NCBI RefSeq assembly: GCF_000143535.2
Contig: NC_037310.1
Location: 1,674,001-1,738,000, forward strand
Source of the DNA: Botrytis cinerea B05.10
Lineage: Eukaryota; Ascomycota; Leotiomycetes; Helotiales; Sclerotiniaceae
DNA length: 64,000 bases
Direction: 5' to 3'
This document shows, piece by piece, positions 1-12,429 of this stretch. The first letter of the stretch is position 1. Each line of letters begins with the position of its first letter. The notes below the pieces were generated by a model. That model saw nothing but the letters and a program-made list of their open reading frames with translations, was not told the origin of the DNA and ran no database searches. Position numbers and translations under genes: made by a program.

Positions 1-438
1 CGGTTCCGGCGTCAACGATTTCAACAACGCATTCGGATTTTTCCTCATGGGATGGTTCATTTTCACGACCATTCTCCTGCTTTGCACATTACGCTCTACC
101 GTTGCCTTTTTCCTGCTCTTCTTCTTCCTCGATTTGGCTTTCCTATGTCTTGGAGTCGGTCACTTGCGCGCCAGTGCTACGGGAGTGGCTCTCTCCGGTG
201 CGATCAAGGCGGGTGGATATTTCGGGATATTCGCTGCTTTTATGGCATGGTATAATGCCTTGGCTGGTCTTGCAGATGATAGGTATGTTCCTGTCCCCAT
301 CCATTTCAACAGGGGATTCAGAAAACTAACATTTTACTTCTCTTCAGTAACTCCTTCTTCGTCATTCCAGTCGCTCATTTCCCATGGTCTGTTAAGGGAC
401 GTGAACGTCGTGGCAAGACTGAGCGCGAAACAGTCTAA
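1..438 (+). CDS. GPR1/FUN34/YaaH-family acetate/ammonium transporter, 3' part
   Basis: This is the C-terminal part of a plasma-membrane transporter of the GPR1/FUN34/YaaH family (fungal AcpA/Ato type, acetate or ammonium transport). The 5' end lies outside the window. The reading frame is open from base 2 and begins with G-S-G-V-N-D-F-N-N-A-F-G, followed by at least three hydrophobic membrane segments (FFLMGWFIFTTILLL, VAFFLLFFFLDLAFL and GYFGIFAAFMAWYNALAGL). A 65-nt intron at 283-347 (GTATGT donor, CTAAC branch, TTCAG acceptor) joins AG to T, giving D-D-S-N-S-F-F-V-I-P-V-A-H-F-P-W, the tail expected for the family. The stop TAA is at 436-438. CDS segments are 1-282 and 348-438. The substrate cannot be told from this fragment. 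Confidence 0.93.
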
Positions 439-3400
439 ATCTCCACAAGCACAAAAACTCTTTTTCTTTTTGTTTCACATACATACATATCTTTAAAAAG
501 AATCCACAAACCTTTCATGATATATTTTGAAGATGGAAATGTGGGTTCATGAGTTTGTTGGTCGGGTTTCCTTGGATGCGATGCGATATGATAGGACATG
601 GGGTCGGGAACGAATGAAGGTTAATTTACGATACCATTGCGGATGAACGGGACGGACATGTTTGTTTGTTTGTATGCATACATGCAGACGTGAATGAATG
701 ATGGATGGGTGCGAGGGAAAACTATCGAATATAATTCCTACTTTCTCGAAAACACCTACATGTCTGTCAGTCAGTCAGTGTCCATGCAAGGACTGGTTTC
801 GGTTATGTCAGGACATGAACAAAAGGCGTGACAGAAGAAGAGACAGAAGAAAGGAAAGCAGGATCGTAATACGAACTTTCTCTCTGCCTATCTACGTCTT
901 TTGGAGAATATGAGAACATGATGGATGGATGGATTATCTATATTACATTATATTATTATCACCACCTCTTAGTGAATCTTTTAATAGTTACATAATTTTG
1001 TTCTTGATATCTCAGCTCGTCTCTTCTCATCTTGACTATGTCCTTGATGTATCGATCATATCACATCTTGTCTGTCTGTCTGGTTGTCTGTCTATCTATA
1101 TTGCATTCCTCCCCCCAAATTGAGCACAGATGAGAAAGAAGTAGAGTAATAGTTTGCCTAATCTACTTATTGAATTCTACACCCATATCCTCACTCCCTC
1201 TCATACTTCATTCACTATCCACCCATTCATACATACCTATTCATTTCCTCTTTCAAGCCTACACAGCTATTGCCCCTTCATTAGCTCGTTTATTTTTCGA
1301 TATAGCATCTACATGTATATCATCTATATGTACAGCAACAATTCCATAGATAAATACACACTCTTCTATCTACACCCTATATTCCCATAACCGAGAATTT
1401 CGAGAGCTTGGCTTGGGTTGTTTTTGTCTATCTATCTTATTGTATCGTATTTTATCTGCTTGTGATATTGGATTTCTTCTCTTTCCATGTCTTAATTAAG
1501 TGCTTGTTTCTTTCATTTTCTAATTCTGCATGTGGTACACATGTTTAGGTATGTAGATAAGATGGGAGATGATACGAATAGGAATAGGAATATGGATGCA
1601 GAGATGCGAGTAGCATCTTCTCGTCTCTTCTTATCTCCTCTCATCTTAACTAAAATATTATATCCTATAGATAGGCAGGCAGGTCGTAAGATCCATTCCA
1701 ACATTCCTTTCCAGGCCATCACATCATGGCAGATTATCTTTGCTTAACGCACTGATCGCTAACGGATATAGCTCATCCCTTTCCTGTGTTCCATATCTCA
1801 TTGTTCCAATCTAATATTTGGTATTGTAACCGCCGCCACTACCACTTGAAGCATGTTATACAGCTCCGTCGGGCACTCCTGTGATATGAATAGTTGTGAA
1901 GTCAACGCAAGAAAAGTCAAATTGGACCACTTCCAGGGAATTTTCGAGCTTGATAAAAAAGAATTGCTCGATTTTATGACAAACGGTGCTGAGATGTGTT
2001 CAAGTGTGAGATTTGCGTTAGCAAACGCCTGGCTAATAGAAGAGGATGGTATTTGTCTAGGGTTACAATCCAGACCTGTGTAGCTAGCTAGGTAGATTTG
2101 ATCAGAGTTCTCGAAGATTATGATATGTGTTCCTGTAGTCGAGCCTAGCTGAGTATAGCAGTGCGGAAAGATGTTGTAAAAATTTATAGAACAAGATTGT
2201 TAACAGGGTATCGATGATTTAATAGTGTGAATTGAACACAGAAGTGGCGGCGGATAATGAGAAGATGTAGTGGCATTCATATTGGTTTGTCCATTACTGT
2301 TGAATCGAGTCATTTTTTATTTTATTTTCAAGGCTTGTCATAAATCTCCTGGAGTGCAGGAAGGATGAATATACATATCAACAAAATCTGCTTCCATTGT
2401 CTGCAGCTCTGTTGACAAATAAACACACCTTTTATTACAAAAATTAATAACAGTTGTTACCATCACTAGCCTTCTTATTATTCTTCTTCTTCATCAAATA
2501 ACAACCCGCCCACAATTTTACTAGAGACTTTTCTGATAGCAACAGAAGATGGAATGGGGAATCGAATACCAGCATTTTACCCGTGATGATGGTCAGTAAT
2601 TTTGACCAGTATTAATACTTTTGATTCAATGAGAAGCTTGGGAATTCCAGTTGATAGAAAGGAAAAGCCTACGGAACCAATTCAATTCAGTATGCAATCT
2701 TGAAGGAATTGATAAAAAAAATTGGAAAAGTTGTCATTAGATTAAAGCAATTGAGGGATTTTAGAATCTGTGACTATCTTCAAAGAAAGCTTTATCATAG
2801 TGATTGAATCAATGGATTGAAGTTCGAATAGGTCAACGGAGGGGTTGTGAGTGGAAGTGGTGATTATCCTGGGGATCAAAAGAAAAATGATTGTCACCTT
2901 TGAAGAAACTTTTCACATATTATCATTGGGCAATCAGTAAGATACATCTTCGTAACATATTGTGAAGTCTTTTTCTGACAGATAGTGACGAAATCCAACT
3001 TTCCAGTGTAGATTGCTCATAAAGAACATCAATTTTCCAGTCATCAAGGTGGGAGACAATGTTTTATTGGGCTATGAGGGAAAGAGGATATATAATAGGA
3101 TGAAGAAGCATTTGTCCATGAGTCTTGTTCTTTTTGTTGTATCGGACTTCTATGATCTCCTTGTAGTGGTATGACGTTATGTGACTCTAGTTTTGAATGT
3201 ATGTCATAAGGTTAGAGGATTATACTGTTGTGTGATATTCGCTTCAAATTAGAAATCTATACCTTAATTTAACAATTTACACTCAAGGGTTAAATTTGTC
3301 ATTGTTTGTCACAAGATGACGCCATACGTAAACCAGAGGAAGAGAACAATCAACGTGACGACCTACCTTTTACCACATGTCATTAGCAAGTTGTTGCCAA

Positions 3401-5058
3401 ATAGCAAACATTTCCAAACATGTAGACAAACTCAATAAAGCGGTATTTAAAGTAGACTTCCCCGAAGCTTGTCTGGTAGCATGATCACTCCTCACACTTC
3501 CATGTCTTGCCAACTGTGCAATAAAAAGGCAGCAATAGGTGCGTAACTCAATTTCACTTGCTAGAATGAACTATTCTCATATACTCACAAAGTTCCACAT
3601 AAGCTCTTCAAATCTCTCAAGAATCACTTCCAGATCCATGGGAGGACCATTGCAAACGACAGCGTCCAGTTCTACAACCATTATCCAAATGTTTCATGGC
3701 TTTAGACATAGTGAAGTTATTTAATACAAAAAGAGTGTACAATTTATGTTTTCTTATTCATTAATAAACTAATATTGTATATCGTAAAGACCTAATTCCT
3801 GTCATTCGATCTTAAGCGATGTATACTCCACAAGACTTTACCCCCCTAAACGAGACACCCATTCACCACAAAGAATTCACTGTAGATAATTTGAAGCACA
3901 ACCTCCTTGCAGTTTGTGTATCAGTTCTAGGGCTTTCATGTCTAGCATGATATTATAGTGCATGCGCGAATTATCTAGCTTAACGAATTTGACAGCTTTG
4001 AATAATGGTAATCTGGGGAAACTGGATTCTTATTGGCTGAAAACGGCCCATCAGAAGCTCGAAAGTCTTGTTTTTATCTTGGCATTGAACAAGTACTATT
4101 TTAGTACTATTCTAGTACTATTTTAGCACTATTCTAGTACCATTTCAATACTACTAGTACACAAACTAATATTCTTACTTCTACGAGCTATACCATAAAA
4201 GTTTCATACACTCAATGATCTTCGTTCACACTTTCATTCCAACATATGTAGATAAGTCCTGGTAATAACTTGGAAATTTTAGTCATATGCTTAGTCCCAA
4301 GCAAGATTGGCTTTTGCATGGGAGATTGGGTTTAGCAGTGCAATACTATTGTAAGAATATGTCAGCGAATAAGATACAGCCAAAGTAGCTATTCAATCAT
4401 TGCTCCTTTTCCCGAGTATCATTACTACCACTGTTTTCAGTTCTCTTGAAAAGAGAACTTCTAGGGGCTATTACAACTCGCTTTCTTTAATAATGGAGGC
4501 AGTAAACTGATGAGAGTGTCGGACTGTGGGCTTGGTTTCGCTGATTGCCAGCATCATAAACAAGATTGGTAACTTTAAAATCGATCACTATTAGCGTGTC
4601 ACTAGTATATATAATCTCTTAGTACTGATCTAGAAATCACTAATTAGAACTTAATTCACTAGGCATTTAAGGGTTCTTTCATGACATGGACTCGAAAACT
4701 GTTCAAAATTCTCTTATAAATTGATGTTTCGGGGATTCTAAACTCATTCATATCTCTTAATTCACATAACCATACATTCGTTCACCTAGCTTGATACTCA
4801 AAAATTGGATACAGCTGCTAGATTCAGTGCATTCCCATTCTATTCTTTGATCCCACTTAGTTATAATTGGACTCTACAGCACCTCACAATCTGTCTTTAC
4901 TACCACGACATATTTCGGTCTGATAACTTTGTCAGTAGCATCGGGCTTCATACCAAGACTTGAGCGTTTTCCTTGACACACAAGACCAAAAATCTTCACA
5001 CCGTCACTTCAGATACCCAAATCACTTAATCTATCTGCATACTAAGTTTCTCAAAAAG
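439..5058. other. Intergenic AT-rich DNA
   Basis: 4.6 kb without a convincing gene. It starts with the 3' flank of the transporter. Small open frames (e.g. 1853-2083 and 3539-3724) have no recognisable domain and no splice partners. An approximately 11-nt pattern of AGTACTATT(C/T)T is repeated at 4091-4160. The segment around 4793-4834 resembles 7050-7085, the upstream DNA of the next exonuclease gene, and so belongs to the tandem duplication. Confidence 0.6.
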
Positions 5059-6584
5059 ATGTCTACTACCTGGTATGTCGTGTTCAATGAAGAATTTGAT
5101 GAGAATTTTGGAATGGGCCTAGACGATGAGTCCGAGCAACACTCAACATCGGTATGACACTACCCCTTCATCCTAATTGAATTTCAGCCTAACATAGTAA
5201 TGATAGTATAATACATATGATCTCACAGAACTTTATGATTCCAATCAAAATCTTTCAGATGATGATAACGAAACTATCGAAAGCTTTTCATCAGACTGCA
5301 TGCCAAATCTCCTTTCTACTAGCGAGGAATGGTTACATTACTACACCCCCGGCAGCAGCGATGAGGATGAGATTGAGGAAGAATGGGAGACCGGAGTCGA
5401 CCTTTGGGTTTGCTCTCAAGATGAACATGACCAATGGGGACAGCAAAGTGGTCCCCTCATAGATTGGGATCTTGAAAATTCTACAGGTATGTTTACACGT
5501 TCCAATCTTGTTGAGAAGCATGCTAATTATTACAGAGCCTGTAGTAAAAGAGCCACTTTTCAAGACTACAATGATCGATACTCCCACAACCTTTAACGAG
5601 TTCTTGCCAGTTCTGTCACAGCTCCTGGAAGACGTCCCCGAGCTCGCATGTGACTGCGAGGGTGGAAAAAAATTTGGTCGTCATGGAGTCCTGACATTTT
5701 TCTCCATGACAGTTCTTTCTAGAAGAGAGACATTTATCATAGATGTCTCGGCACTCCTAAAATTCGGAATACAAGTCTTCAAACAAGAGAATGCAGAGGG
5801 ACTGTCGTTGAAGAAAGTTTTGGAGTCAAAGAAATATCTACAACTTTGGTTTGATGTTCGACAAGACTGGGACACCCTATATCATTTGTTTGAAGTTACA
5901 CCAGGAAGAATCCTTGACATCCAATTACTTGAGTTCTTGTCCCGCAGAGGTTCAAAACGCGGCATTTTGGGATTGTCCAGAACCATGCAGTATCATGGCA
6001 AGGCTTTCATGAGCAGTGAAGAACTTGACGTTTGGTTAGATGACAAGGAAGAAGGGCGCCAATATTTCAGAGGTCATAAACTAGGTTATGCTGTTTTGGA
6101 GGAGGAGCGACCTATCAGCGAAACCACGAAGAGCTACATTGCAGGGGATACGGACTGCATGTTCCAATTATACTTCTGTCTCCGGCGAAAGTTAAGAGAT
6201 TGGGATAACGAAATGGAGATAGACATACCCGAGAAGGCTACCGAACCTCTGGAAGATACCACAGAGCTTTCAACGATCGAACAACCTATCGAAGCTCCGG
6301 TCGTCTTGGATTCAGGATTGTCGACAATTAAGTCACAAGATATCACTGAGCCTGCTGCTCCAGTCGAGCCGCATCGCAGAAGAGATTGGCTGGCTTTCGT
6401 TGAGGAACAATCATTGCTCCGTGCCGAGCTCGCAATGGCTCCGGAATATGATCCGGATGATGAAGAATTGAAGTACCACCCTACTAAAGCACTTCTAGAG
6501 ATCTCACGACAACAAAGTGATCATGGAAGAGCTATTGCGAGGCGTGACAGGAATATAGAGCGAGGCTGGCTAGCGCTTTGGTGA
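5059..6584 (+). CDS. DEDDy 3'-5' exonuclease domain protein, copy A
   Basis: This is a protein of about 473 residues with a C-terminal 3'-5' exonuclease fold (DNA_pol_A_exo1/WRN-Egl type). Proposed exons are 5059-5151, 5207-5486 and 5536-6584. Intron 2 is secure (GTATGT donor, GCTAAT branch, ACAG acceptor, phase 1). Intron 1 is less certain: only the GATAG acceptor at 5206 keeps frame with the ATG at 5059. The N-terminal 140 residues are acidic and low in complexity. Catalytic motifs are visible: D-C-E near residues 164-166, D of F-D-V-R-Q-D near 231, and Y-I-A-G-D near 325-329, which is the DEDDy pattern, so activity is plausible. It is the first member of a tandem family with the gene at 7318. 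The substrate is unknown; fungal genomes carry many such genes of unstudied role. Confidence 0.8.
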
Positions 6585-7317
6585 GGTACGATTTAAAAGA
6601 ACTGGGCAGCGGTTATATGAGTGCTATATCAAAGAGCCATAAAGACAAATGTTCGAATTGAATATTGACAGGACACAGAATATCTACCAAATACTAGTTT
6701 ATTTAGAAATTATCATAATAGCGTAATAATAACTCTCTCTGTGAAATAGGAAATCAAGATTTTCGATGATCAACATTCTTACAATTTGCATGAGTGAATC
6801 TTACATGTGTCTGCAATGTCTAATCAGGTTTTCCGGTGCGGCTTCACTCATCGACAATATCATAAACAAGATCTTGCGATCCATAGAGCTCATCGCAATT
6901 GCTGTACTGTTCATATAATCAATTGGTGCCACACAGCCCCAAATCATTCAAGGGTCTATCAGAATCCAATTACATAGCGGATCTTGTATCATCGATGTCA
7001 CTTGATTCACGAAAATTTACCCCTCGCTTATCTCTTACAGTGACTGTCCACTCAAATACAGCTAGCCAGATTCGGTACATGGCTGTATCACTTGCTAATT
7101 TAAAGTAGTTATAATGACTAGATTCTCCTACAGATCAACAACCTTTCTTTTTATTCTCGCAACCAATTTTACTTTGGTAGCTTTCGTCAAACAGAATCTT
7201 GTATACTCTACCCAAGGAACTACCAACACGATACGACTACAAGCACCTTCTCATCATTTCCACAGTACTTCATATGAAAGGAATTGTTCAGCAGAGGAGA
7301 CACAGTATCCAACGAAC
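6585..7317. other. Intergenic spacer between exonuclease copies A and B
   Basis: 0.73 kb spacer. The stretch around 6766-6826 is similar to 9470-9530, which lies between copies B and C, and 7050-7085 is similar to 4793-4834 upstream of copy A. The spacer therefore carries both halves of the duplicated intergenic module. A reading frame from ATG 7114 runs in frame into the proposed start at 7318 and could be an alternative N-terminus. Confidence 0.55.
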
Positions 7318-8820
7318 ATGTCTATCAACATCGAATACACCTTCCAAGTGGAATCCATCGAAGACCTGCAGAATTCTGTTGAGATATCCGATGAAGATGA
7401 ACACACCCATGAAAACGTCTCTGATTCTCTCTCAGCATCAATATGTCCCTGTCTTCTATTTGCATTTGCTTGCATACTAACTTATGACCTTTAGGAGGAT
7501 ACAAAATACAATCCCTTCCTTGAGTGGGCGGTTTCATGGTCATACTACGTCGAAGAGATGTTGGCCGAAAAAGAGCGTGATCTTATATTATGTAATGAAA
7601 ATTCCAGCGGGGACTGTGATGTCAGCTTCGCTGAATTTGATTGGGACACCACTCATAGCTGGGAAGACTTCTGGCCTCAGTCAGATTATCCATGTGAGAT
7701 ACAGCCTGTGGTTTCACTTGCTGAAGAATATGAAACACGAATGGCTGCGTTGGATCAGAAGGCTGAGGAAGCTCTGAACACGGATGCAAAACGAAGCCCG
7801 GATGCGCCCACTTCAGTAATTCTCATCGATACGCTCGAAAATTTGGACAGATACCTACCAGTCCTGTCTCGACTCAAGGATGGAGTTGAGCTTGCATTTG
7901 ATTGCGAAGGTACGCCGGAAGAGGACGAGAAGGGGAAGCCTATCCCAGGCAGTGGCTTTGGTCGTACCGGAGACATCTCATTCCTGCCGATGAGCGTCAT
8001 CTCGATCGATATAGATATAACCTACGTGTTCGATGTCTGGCAGCTCAAGACAACTACTTTCGAGTGTCAAAGTGACGATGGGCTGTCTCTTAAACAGATT
8101 TTAGAATTAAATGACAGAATTCAGCTCTGGTGGGATGTTCGTAGCGATTGGGATACACTGTTCCACAAATTTGGAATTCAAGTCGGGAAGGTTCGTGATG
8201 TGAAGTTAAAGGAGCTTTTATCTCGCTTCAGCCGACAGTCGAACATCTTTGGCTTACACAGGGTCAGGAGAGATGAAGGCCGCTATATCATGAGCCCACA
8301 TAAGCTGAATACCTGGCCGAGGAAGAAAACAGCTGGAGGAGCATACTCCAAGCGACATGGCTGGCGACCAGTTACAACCAGACCATTGACCAGAACTGCA
8401 AGGAACTATATTGCAGGAGACACCGAGTGCCTCTTCGGCTTGCATAAGCGACTATATGATAATTTGGAAAATTGGCTCGATATGACGCAAGGAAAAACTG
8501 TCAGAGGTCTAATGGATGTCATTGGGAAGTCTTCCACGCTGCTAGCAACTTTGGAGGATTTGATGCAATTCATTGATCAGCAATCAATGATTCGAGCTCA
8601 ATATGCAATATCCCAGGGGTTTGATTCAAGATCTCGTGATGAAAAGGCAGATGCGCCTGCAGCATTTCTCCGGATAAACGATCTTTGGGAGGAAAACCAG
8701 GATAGAATGTTGAAAAGATATGAGGAGTACCAAAAATTGTTCCCAAATCGACGGTTTATGGCGGGAGACTCTTCAAAGAGGTTTCAAATTCATTTCACAA
8801 GCCGCGGCTCTGGTGATTAA
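7318..8820 (+). CDS. DEDDy 3'-5' exonuclease domain protein, copy B
   Basis: Tandem paralogue of the gene at 5059, about 474 residues. The second exon (7495-8820) is secure: it follows a CTAAC branch site and a TTTAG acceptor at 7494. The first exon is proposed as 7318-7416 because its M-S-I-N-I-E-Y start resembles M-S-T-T-W-Y-V of copy A and the phase fits, but the GTCTCT donor is weak. The N-terminus is acidic. The exonuclease domain has D-C-E (near 169-171), W-D-V-R-S-D-W-D, and Y-I-A-G-D-T-E, so all DEDDy positions appear kept. The shared G-L-S-L-K and F-G-R-x-G blocks confirm homology with copy A, although overall identity is modest, so the duplication is not recent. The biological role is unknown. 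Confidence 0.8.
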
Positions 8821-9782
8821 GGGGTATTAGTATTAATTGGCTTGCTGAGTGAATTTTAAGAGCCTAGCGATGAAAGCATTGCTAGGGGTTTTGTGTAAAA
8901 GTTACGATTGGGCGTAAAGGGGATTTCTTTTTATACTAAATAAATCATCAAATCATATGGTTATATGTGCAAGTTTGTGTAGTAATACGAGGGAATGAAA
9001 GTGATTAAATGAAATGAATTGGGATAATCATAGGGCCATGAAAGAAATTCCTAGGAATAAGGTCTCTAGAACAACGCGATCGCCGGCTCACGCACAATGG
9101 CGCTGGGGTGATGTTTTCTATACCAGACTAAACCATATGATTATGTGGTAGGTTATGTGGTAATATATGATAGCACTATCCAATCGTTGTGTTATTATCA
9201 GACAATGAGCTTTTTGATATAGATGAGGAGGAGGATCACAAAGCGTTTTCTCTTTATACTCCCATATACAGGGGCTCTGAAACAACGCGGGCACCAGCTC
9301 TCCCACAAAGATTTATCTACGAGGCAATAGGAGATGTATACTGGTGACAAGAATTTGGTACCCAGGAAGCAAATTATCCCATAGGCATTGTAATTCATTA
9401 TTCAGGAGCTTAAATAATAATCCAATCTGGTTACTCTAAATATTTGAATATTGAGGCCTCTTCAATCATGACCAGCTTCACAATTTGTATGAGTGAGTTT
9501 TATGTATACCTAAAATGTAAAATACTGTACAATTTCCTTTTGGTCAGGGTGACAGGTGATTAGTTTTTGTGTGTTGAAATTAGTAGATTTATCAAAATTT
9601 GCCAGCCTAGCACAAGGCAGTGCCATAGGGCTTAACGCCTCGACGCTTCTTGGCAACTCAATAGACACAACCTCATAAGCGTTTCTTTTTTATAGGCTCT
9701 GTTGCTAAAATGAATGGGTTTCCTCCCGTCCTTCAAGTATTCAGGATAGCTGACGCCAAGAACTTTTATGTAGCTGTAAGGG
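8821..9782. other. Intergenic spacer between exonuclease copies B and C
   Basis: AT-rich spacer. Two related segments, about 9057-9105 and 9262-9306, share a GGCTCTGAAACAACGCG-like core and form an imperfect direct repeat roughly 200 bp apart. The segment 9470-9530 (core ACAATTTGTATGAGTGA) matches the A-B spacer at about 6766-6826. No gene was seen. Confidence 0.5.
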
Positions 9783-10545
9783 AAATGGAATTGGACTATC
9801 GAGAGATGGAGCAATCGCTTTTTTTTTACGATGACCATTGGGTCATTGAATAGGACACATAGCTTCGATTTTCAAGTCCTAGGAGACCAGGTGTTCAATT
9901 TGGCTGGTAACAGTGGATTATCATTGAGCATGATTCTTGAATCCAAGAAATTTGGACAGGTTTAGTGGGATATGCGAAACGACTTCGAGGCGCTCTCTCA
10001 CCGTTACAATATTCATCCGAACTCCTATCTAGACCTCCAGCTTCTCGATATCATGTCAACTAGAGGTAACAGAGCTAGGTCAAATAGCCTAATGACCGCT
10101 GCCCGCAGTAACCAAGCCGGAGAGTCGAGAATGCATGACCTAACTATGTGGCGCGGATATAGTGGAGCATGGAGCACAAAGAAGGAAGAAGTGAAAGATT
10201 ACCTTGACTGGAATGGCTTTGAGGCATTGGAGATAAGACCAGTTAACCCAATCGTGATTCTGGGTTGTCGTATTGATACAGAGATTCTGCTAGAGTTGTG
10301 TGATCATTTACACCAACGTCTTTTGGAGACCACTAATGAAATGAAGATGTGATCCCCAGAGCCATTTTTCAATGTTGTTCTAGAGGAATCTTGGATCAGA
10401 ACTCAGGCGGTATGGTCAAGAGAGAGCTCCAATGTTTACGTCGCTGGTATCTGACGAGAGATCATGAATCATCCCAGGACTCGGTCACCGCCAATCTTCA
10501 CGATGTTGCCACAAGTTATTCAGGGAATCCGAGAGGATGAATTTA
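9783..10545 (+). pseudogene. Decayed third copy (C) of the exonuclease gene
   Basis: This is a remnant of the same exonuclease family. Translated pieces line up with copies A and B: V-F-N-L-A-G-N-S-G-L-S-L-S-M-I-L-E-S-K-K (about 9890-9950), an in-frame TAG at 9963-9965, then W-D-M-R-N-D-F-E-A-L and L-D-L-Q-L-L-D-I-M-S-T-R-G. An E-L-D-Y-R-E stretch near 9785 may be the eroded D-C-E motif. The last motif Y-I-A-G-D has become V-I-L-G-C-R-I-D, so the catalytic tyrosine and aspartate are gone. Traces of the C-terminal tail (E-E-S-W-I-R-T-Q) occur near 10380 in another frame. The acidic N-terminal half is missing. The stop, frame breaks and lost active-site residues together indicate a pseudogene rather than a misread gene. 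Confidence 0.75.
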
Positions 10546-11673
10546 TGATGGGTTTTGAGCAAGCTATGGAGAAGATGAAACAAAGTGTTTCTTGGTGACG
10601 ATGTTGAAGCTATGTAATTTGCTTGGTGAAGATGGACTATCTCGACGAAAGCTCCACTCAAGCTTTCACGGACAATGTCGTTTATGGAAACATTGTGATA
10701 TTTTTGGACAATTGATTATAGCTAGAGGCAGATATAAGAAGCACTTTCAAGTACCTAGTAGTGGATAGTTGAATCAAGCTTAAGTATGGCATGCTGGCAT
10801 GTCGTATTTGTGGTTTTCGAATAGAGTAGAATGGATCTTTGAAGAACACAAATCATCTTCCACAAGGTATAAATCATGTTTATAGTCCATGAAACTTCAT
10901 GGGATTCCGGTGCTTGCTTCTCTGCGCTTATTTTTTTTAAAAAAAGAAAATGATGTAAACACAAAGACTGTAGGGGATTTCAAGACAACCAATTGAGCTA
11001 TTTGATAACTTGCCATACATTGAATGGGCATCGGAACATGCAGTTATCCAGAGCCGGTGAGCCCGGTCATTTTCAAATGTAACAACACAGAGGGTCGTCT
11101 CAGGAAGCTCAATTGACAAGCGTGCCTTCGTTCGTAAGCTACATAAGCAGTAAAGGCAACAGCAATACCATAGGAAAGAGAAATGGTCAAGTAATTGTGT
11201 CTGTTTGAACTGAAGGTCAATGTCAAACTCAAAGCTCAAGCATCGATACACGTGCGATCCGCGTTCTGTAAATCATTAGTGGATGTGTAAGAACTGAACA
11301 CTACAAAAACTGATTTAGCAATACCTCTCGAAATCCGAGTTTGTATAATTTGGGGATTTTCACAACAATTGATTAAAAATTGAACAACAAAACTATGGAT
11401 TCTGATGTTAAACAATTGACGAATGAATTTGATACAAATTTTCAAAGTTGAAAAGTGTCCCGTCAGTCCATGCACCTACCCATTGGTGAATCAAGCTAGC
11501 GCGTCTCCTCGCGTAAAGTGGCTCCATCAATCTCGTGTTCCAGCCTTCTCTAATTCTTCCACCAATTCAACATCAACTTCCCTTGTCTTGCTCGATATAT
11601 CAATCCTTTTTGTTATCAATAGTGTTAAGTTATCAGCTAAACTAAGATTTATACCACGACGGCAATAATCACC
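10546..11673. other. Intergenic DNA and leader of the 11674 gene
   Basis: No convincing gene was seen. The last 150 bases (about 11520-11673) are pyrimidine-rich, typical of a filamentous-fungal transcript leader feeding the ATG at 11674. The complementary-strand open frames here are short and featureless. Confidence 0.5.
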
Positions 11674-12429
11674 ATGTTTCTCAAACGCAAGCGTTCCGAA
11701 TCTGAGATCTCAACCACTTCATCTCTCCTATCCAGTCCTCTACACGCCAATAACTCCAATTCTATGCACATTGATTCTCCATCAATCAGATCACCGAATC
11801 TTTTCTCCTCTCGTACTAAAAAGCGTCATAGAGATAATCGACCAAATGAAGACACCGTTCATCGTATGTCTTCTCATTCCAGCAATCCAACAGCCCCGCG
11901 TCCGATATTAATCAACTCTACAGAACATACCCTCTCCATCCTTTATTCAGCGCAGCAACCTTCAAATATAAATACAAACTGCATGCCACCGCCCTCACCT
12001 TCTGCAATTTCTCCTCGTACCATAATACCTCACCCTCCAAATAACGCTCCACACCAAGCCTCCCTCCACACTTTCTGGCAATTACCATCAAACCGTCAAA
12101 TTTCACCTAGTAGCGATTCTTCTTATACATCATCCACATCTGTTTCTCCTAAAACAATCACACATCCACATCTAATACCGACCAATTGCGAGGATTGCGA
12201 TGCATCATTAGCGAACATGGATGGGGGTGACGAGATGGATGTAGATACTATAATGGATATTGATATGTATGGAGCTGGTGAGACAAATCATGCATGTACG
12301 AACTGTGGGAAACAAGTTTGTCATTCCTGTGCCGTGAGTAACTTGGGAGTGGAAAGGAAATGTTTGACGTGTGCAGGAAGTAATAGAAATGAAAGCAAAT
12401 GGGTTGGGGGCTTGGGGTGGATGAATTAG
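11674..12429 (+). CDS. Disordered protein with PIP-box-like motif and CxxC zinc-finger tail
   Basis: Single-exon gene, 251 residues. I recognise the general style of a conserved Pezizomycotina orphan but know no assigned function. The N-terminus is basic (K-R-K-R, residues 4-7; K-K-R-H-R near 49-53), which would suit nuclear import. The middle is Ser/Pro-rich and probably disordered. Residues 128-135 read Q-A-S-L-H-T-F-W, which fits the PCNA-interaction (PIP-box) consensus Q-x-x-[ILM]-x-x-aromatic-aromatic. The C-terminus has C-E-D-C followed by C-T-N-C, C-H-S-C and C-L-T-C, enough ligands for one or two small zinc sites. An acidic D-E-M-D-V-D patch precedes them. A role in replication or nucleotide-pool control is only a guess from the PIP-like motif. 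Confidence 0.8.
   Translation: MFLKRKRSESEISTTSSLLSSPLHANNSNSMHIDSPSIRSPNLFSSRTKKRHRDNRPNEDTVHRMSSHSSNPTAPRPILINSTEHTLSILYSAQQPSNINTNCMPPPSPSAISPRTIIPHPPNNAPHQASLHTFWQLPSNRQISPSSDSSYTSSTSVSPKTITHPHLIPTNCEDCDASLANMDGGDEMDVDTIMDIDMYGAGETNHACTNCGKQVCHSCAVSNLGVERKCLTCAGSNRNESKWVGGLGWMN

Noticed and set aside
439..4960. Possible degenerate transposon in the AT-rich left region
   Set aside because: No terminal repeats, no transposase or reverse-transcriptase fragments in any frame; base composition alone is not enough.
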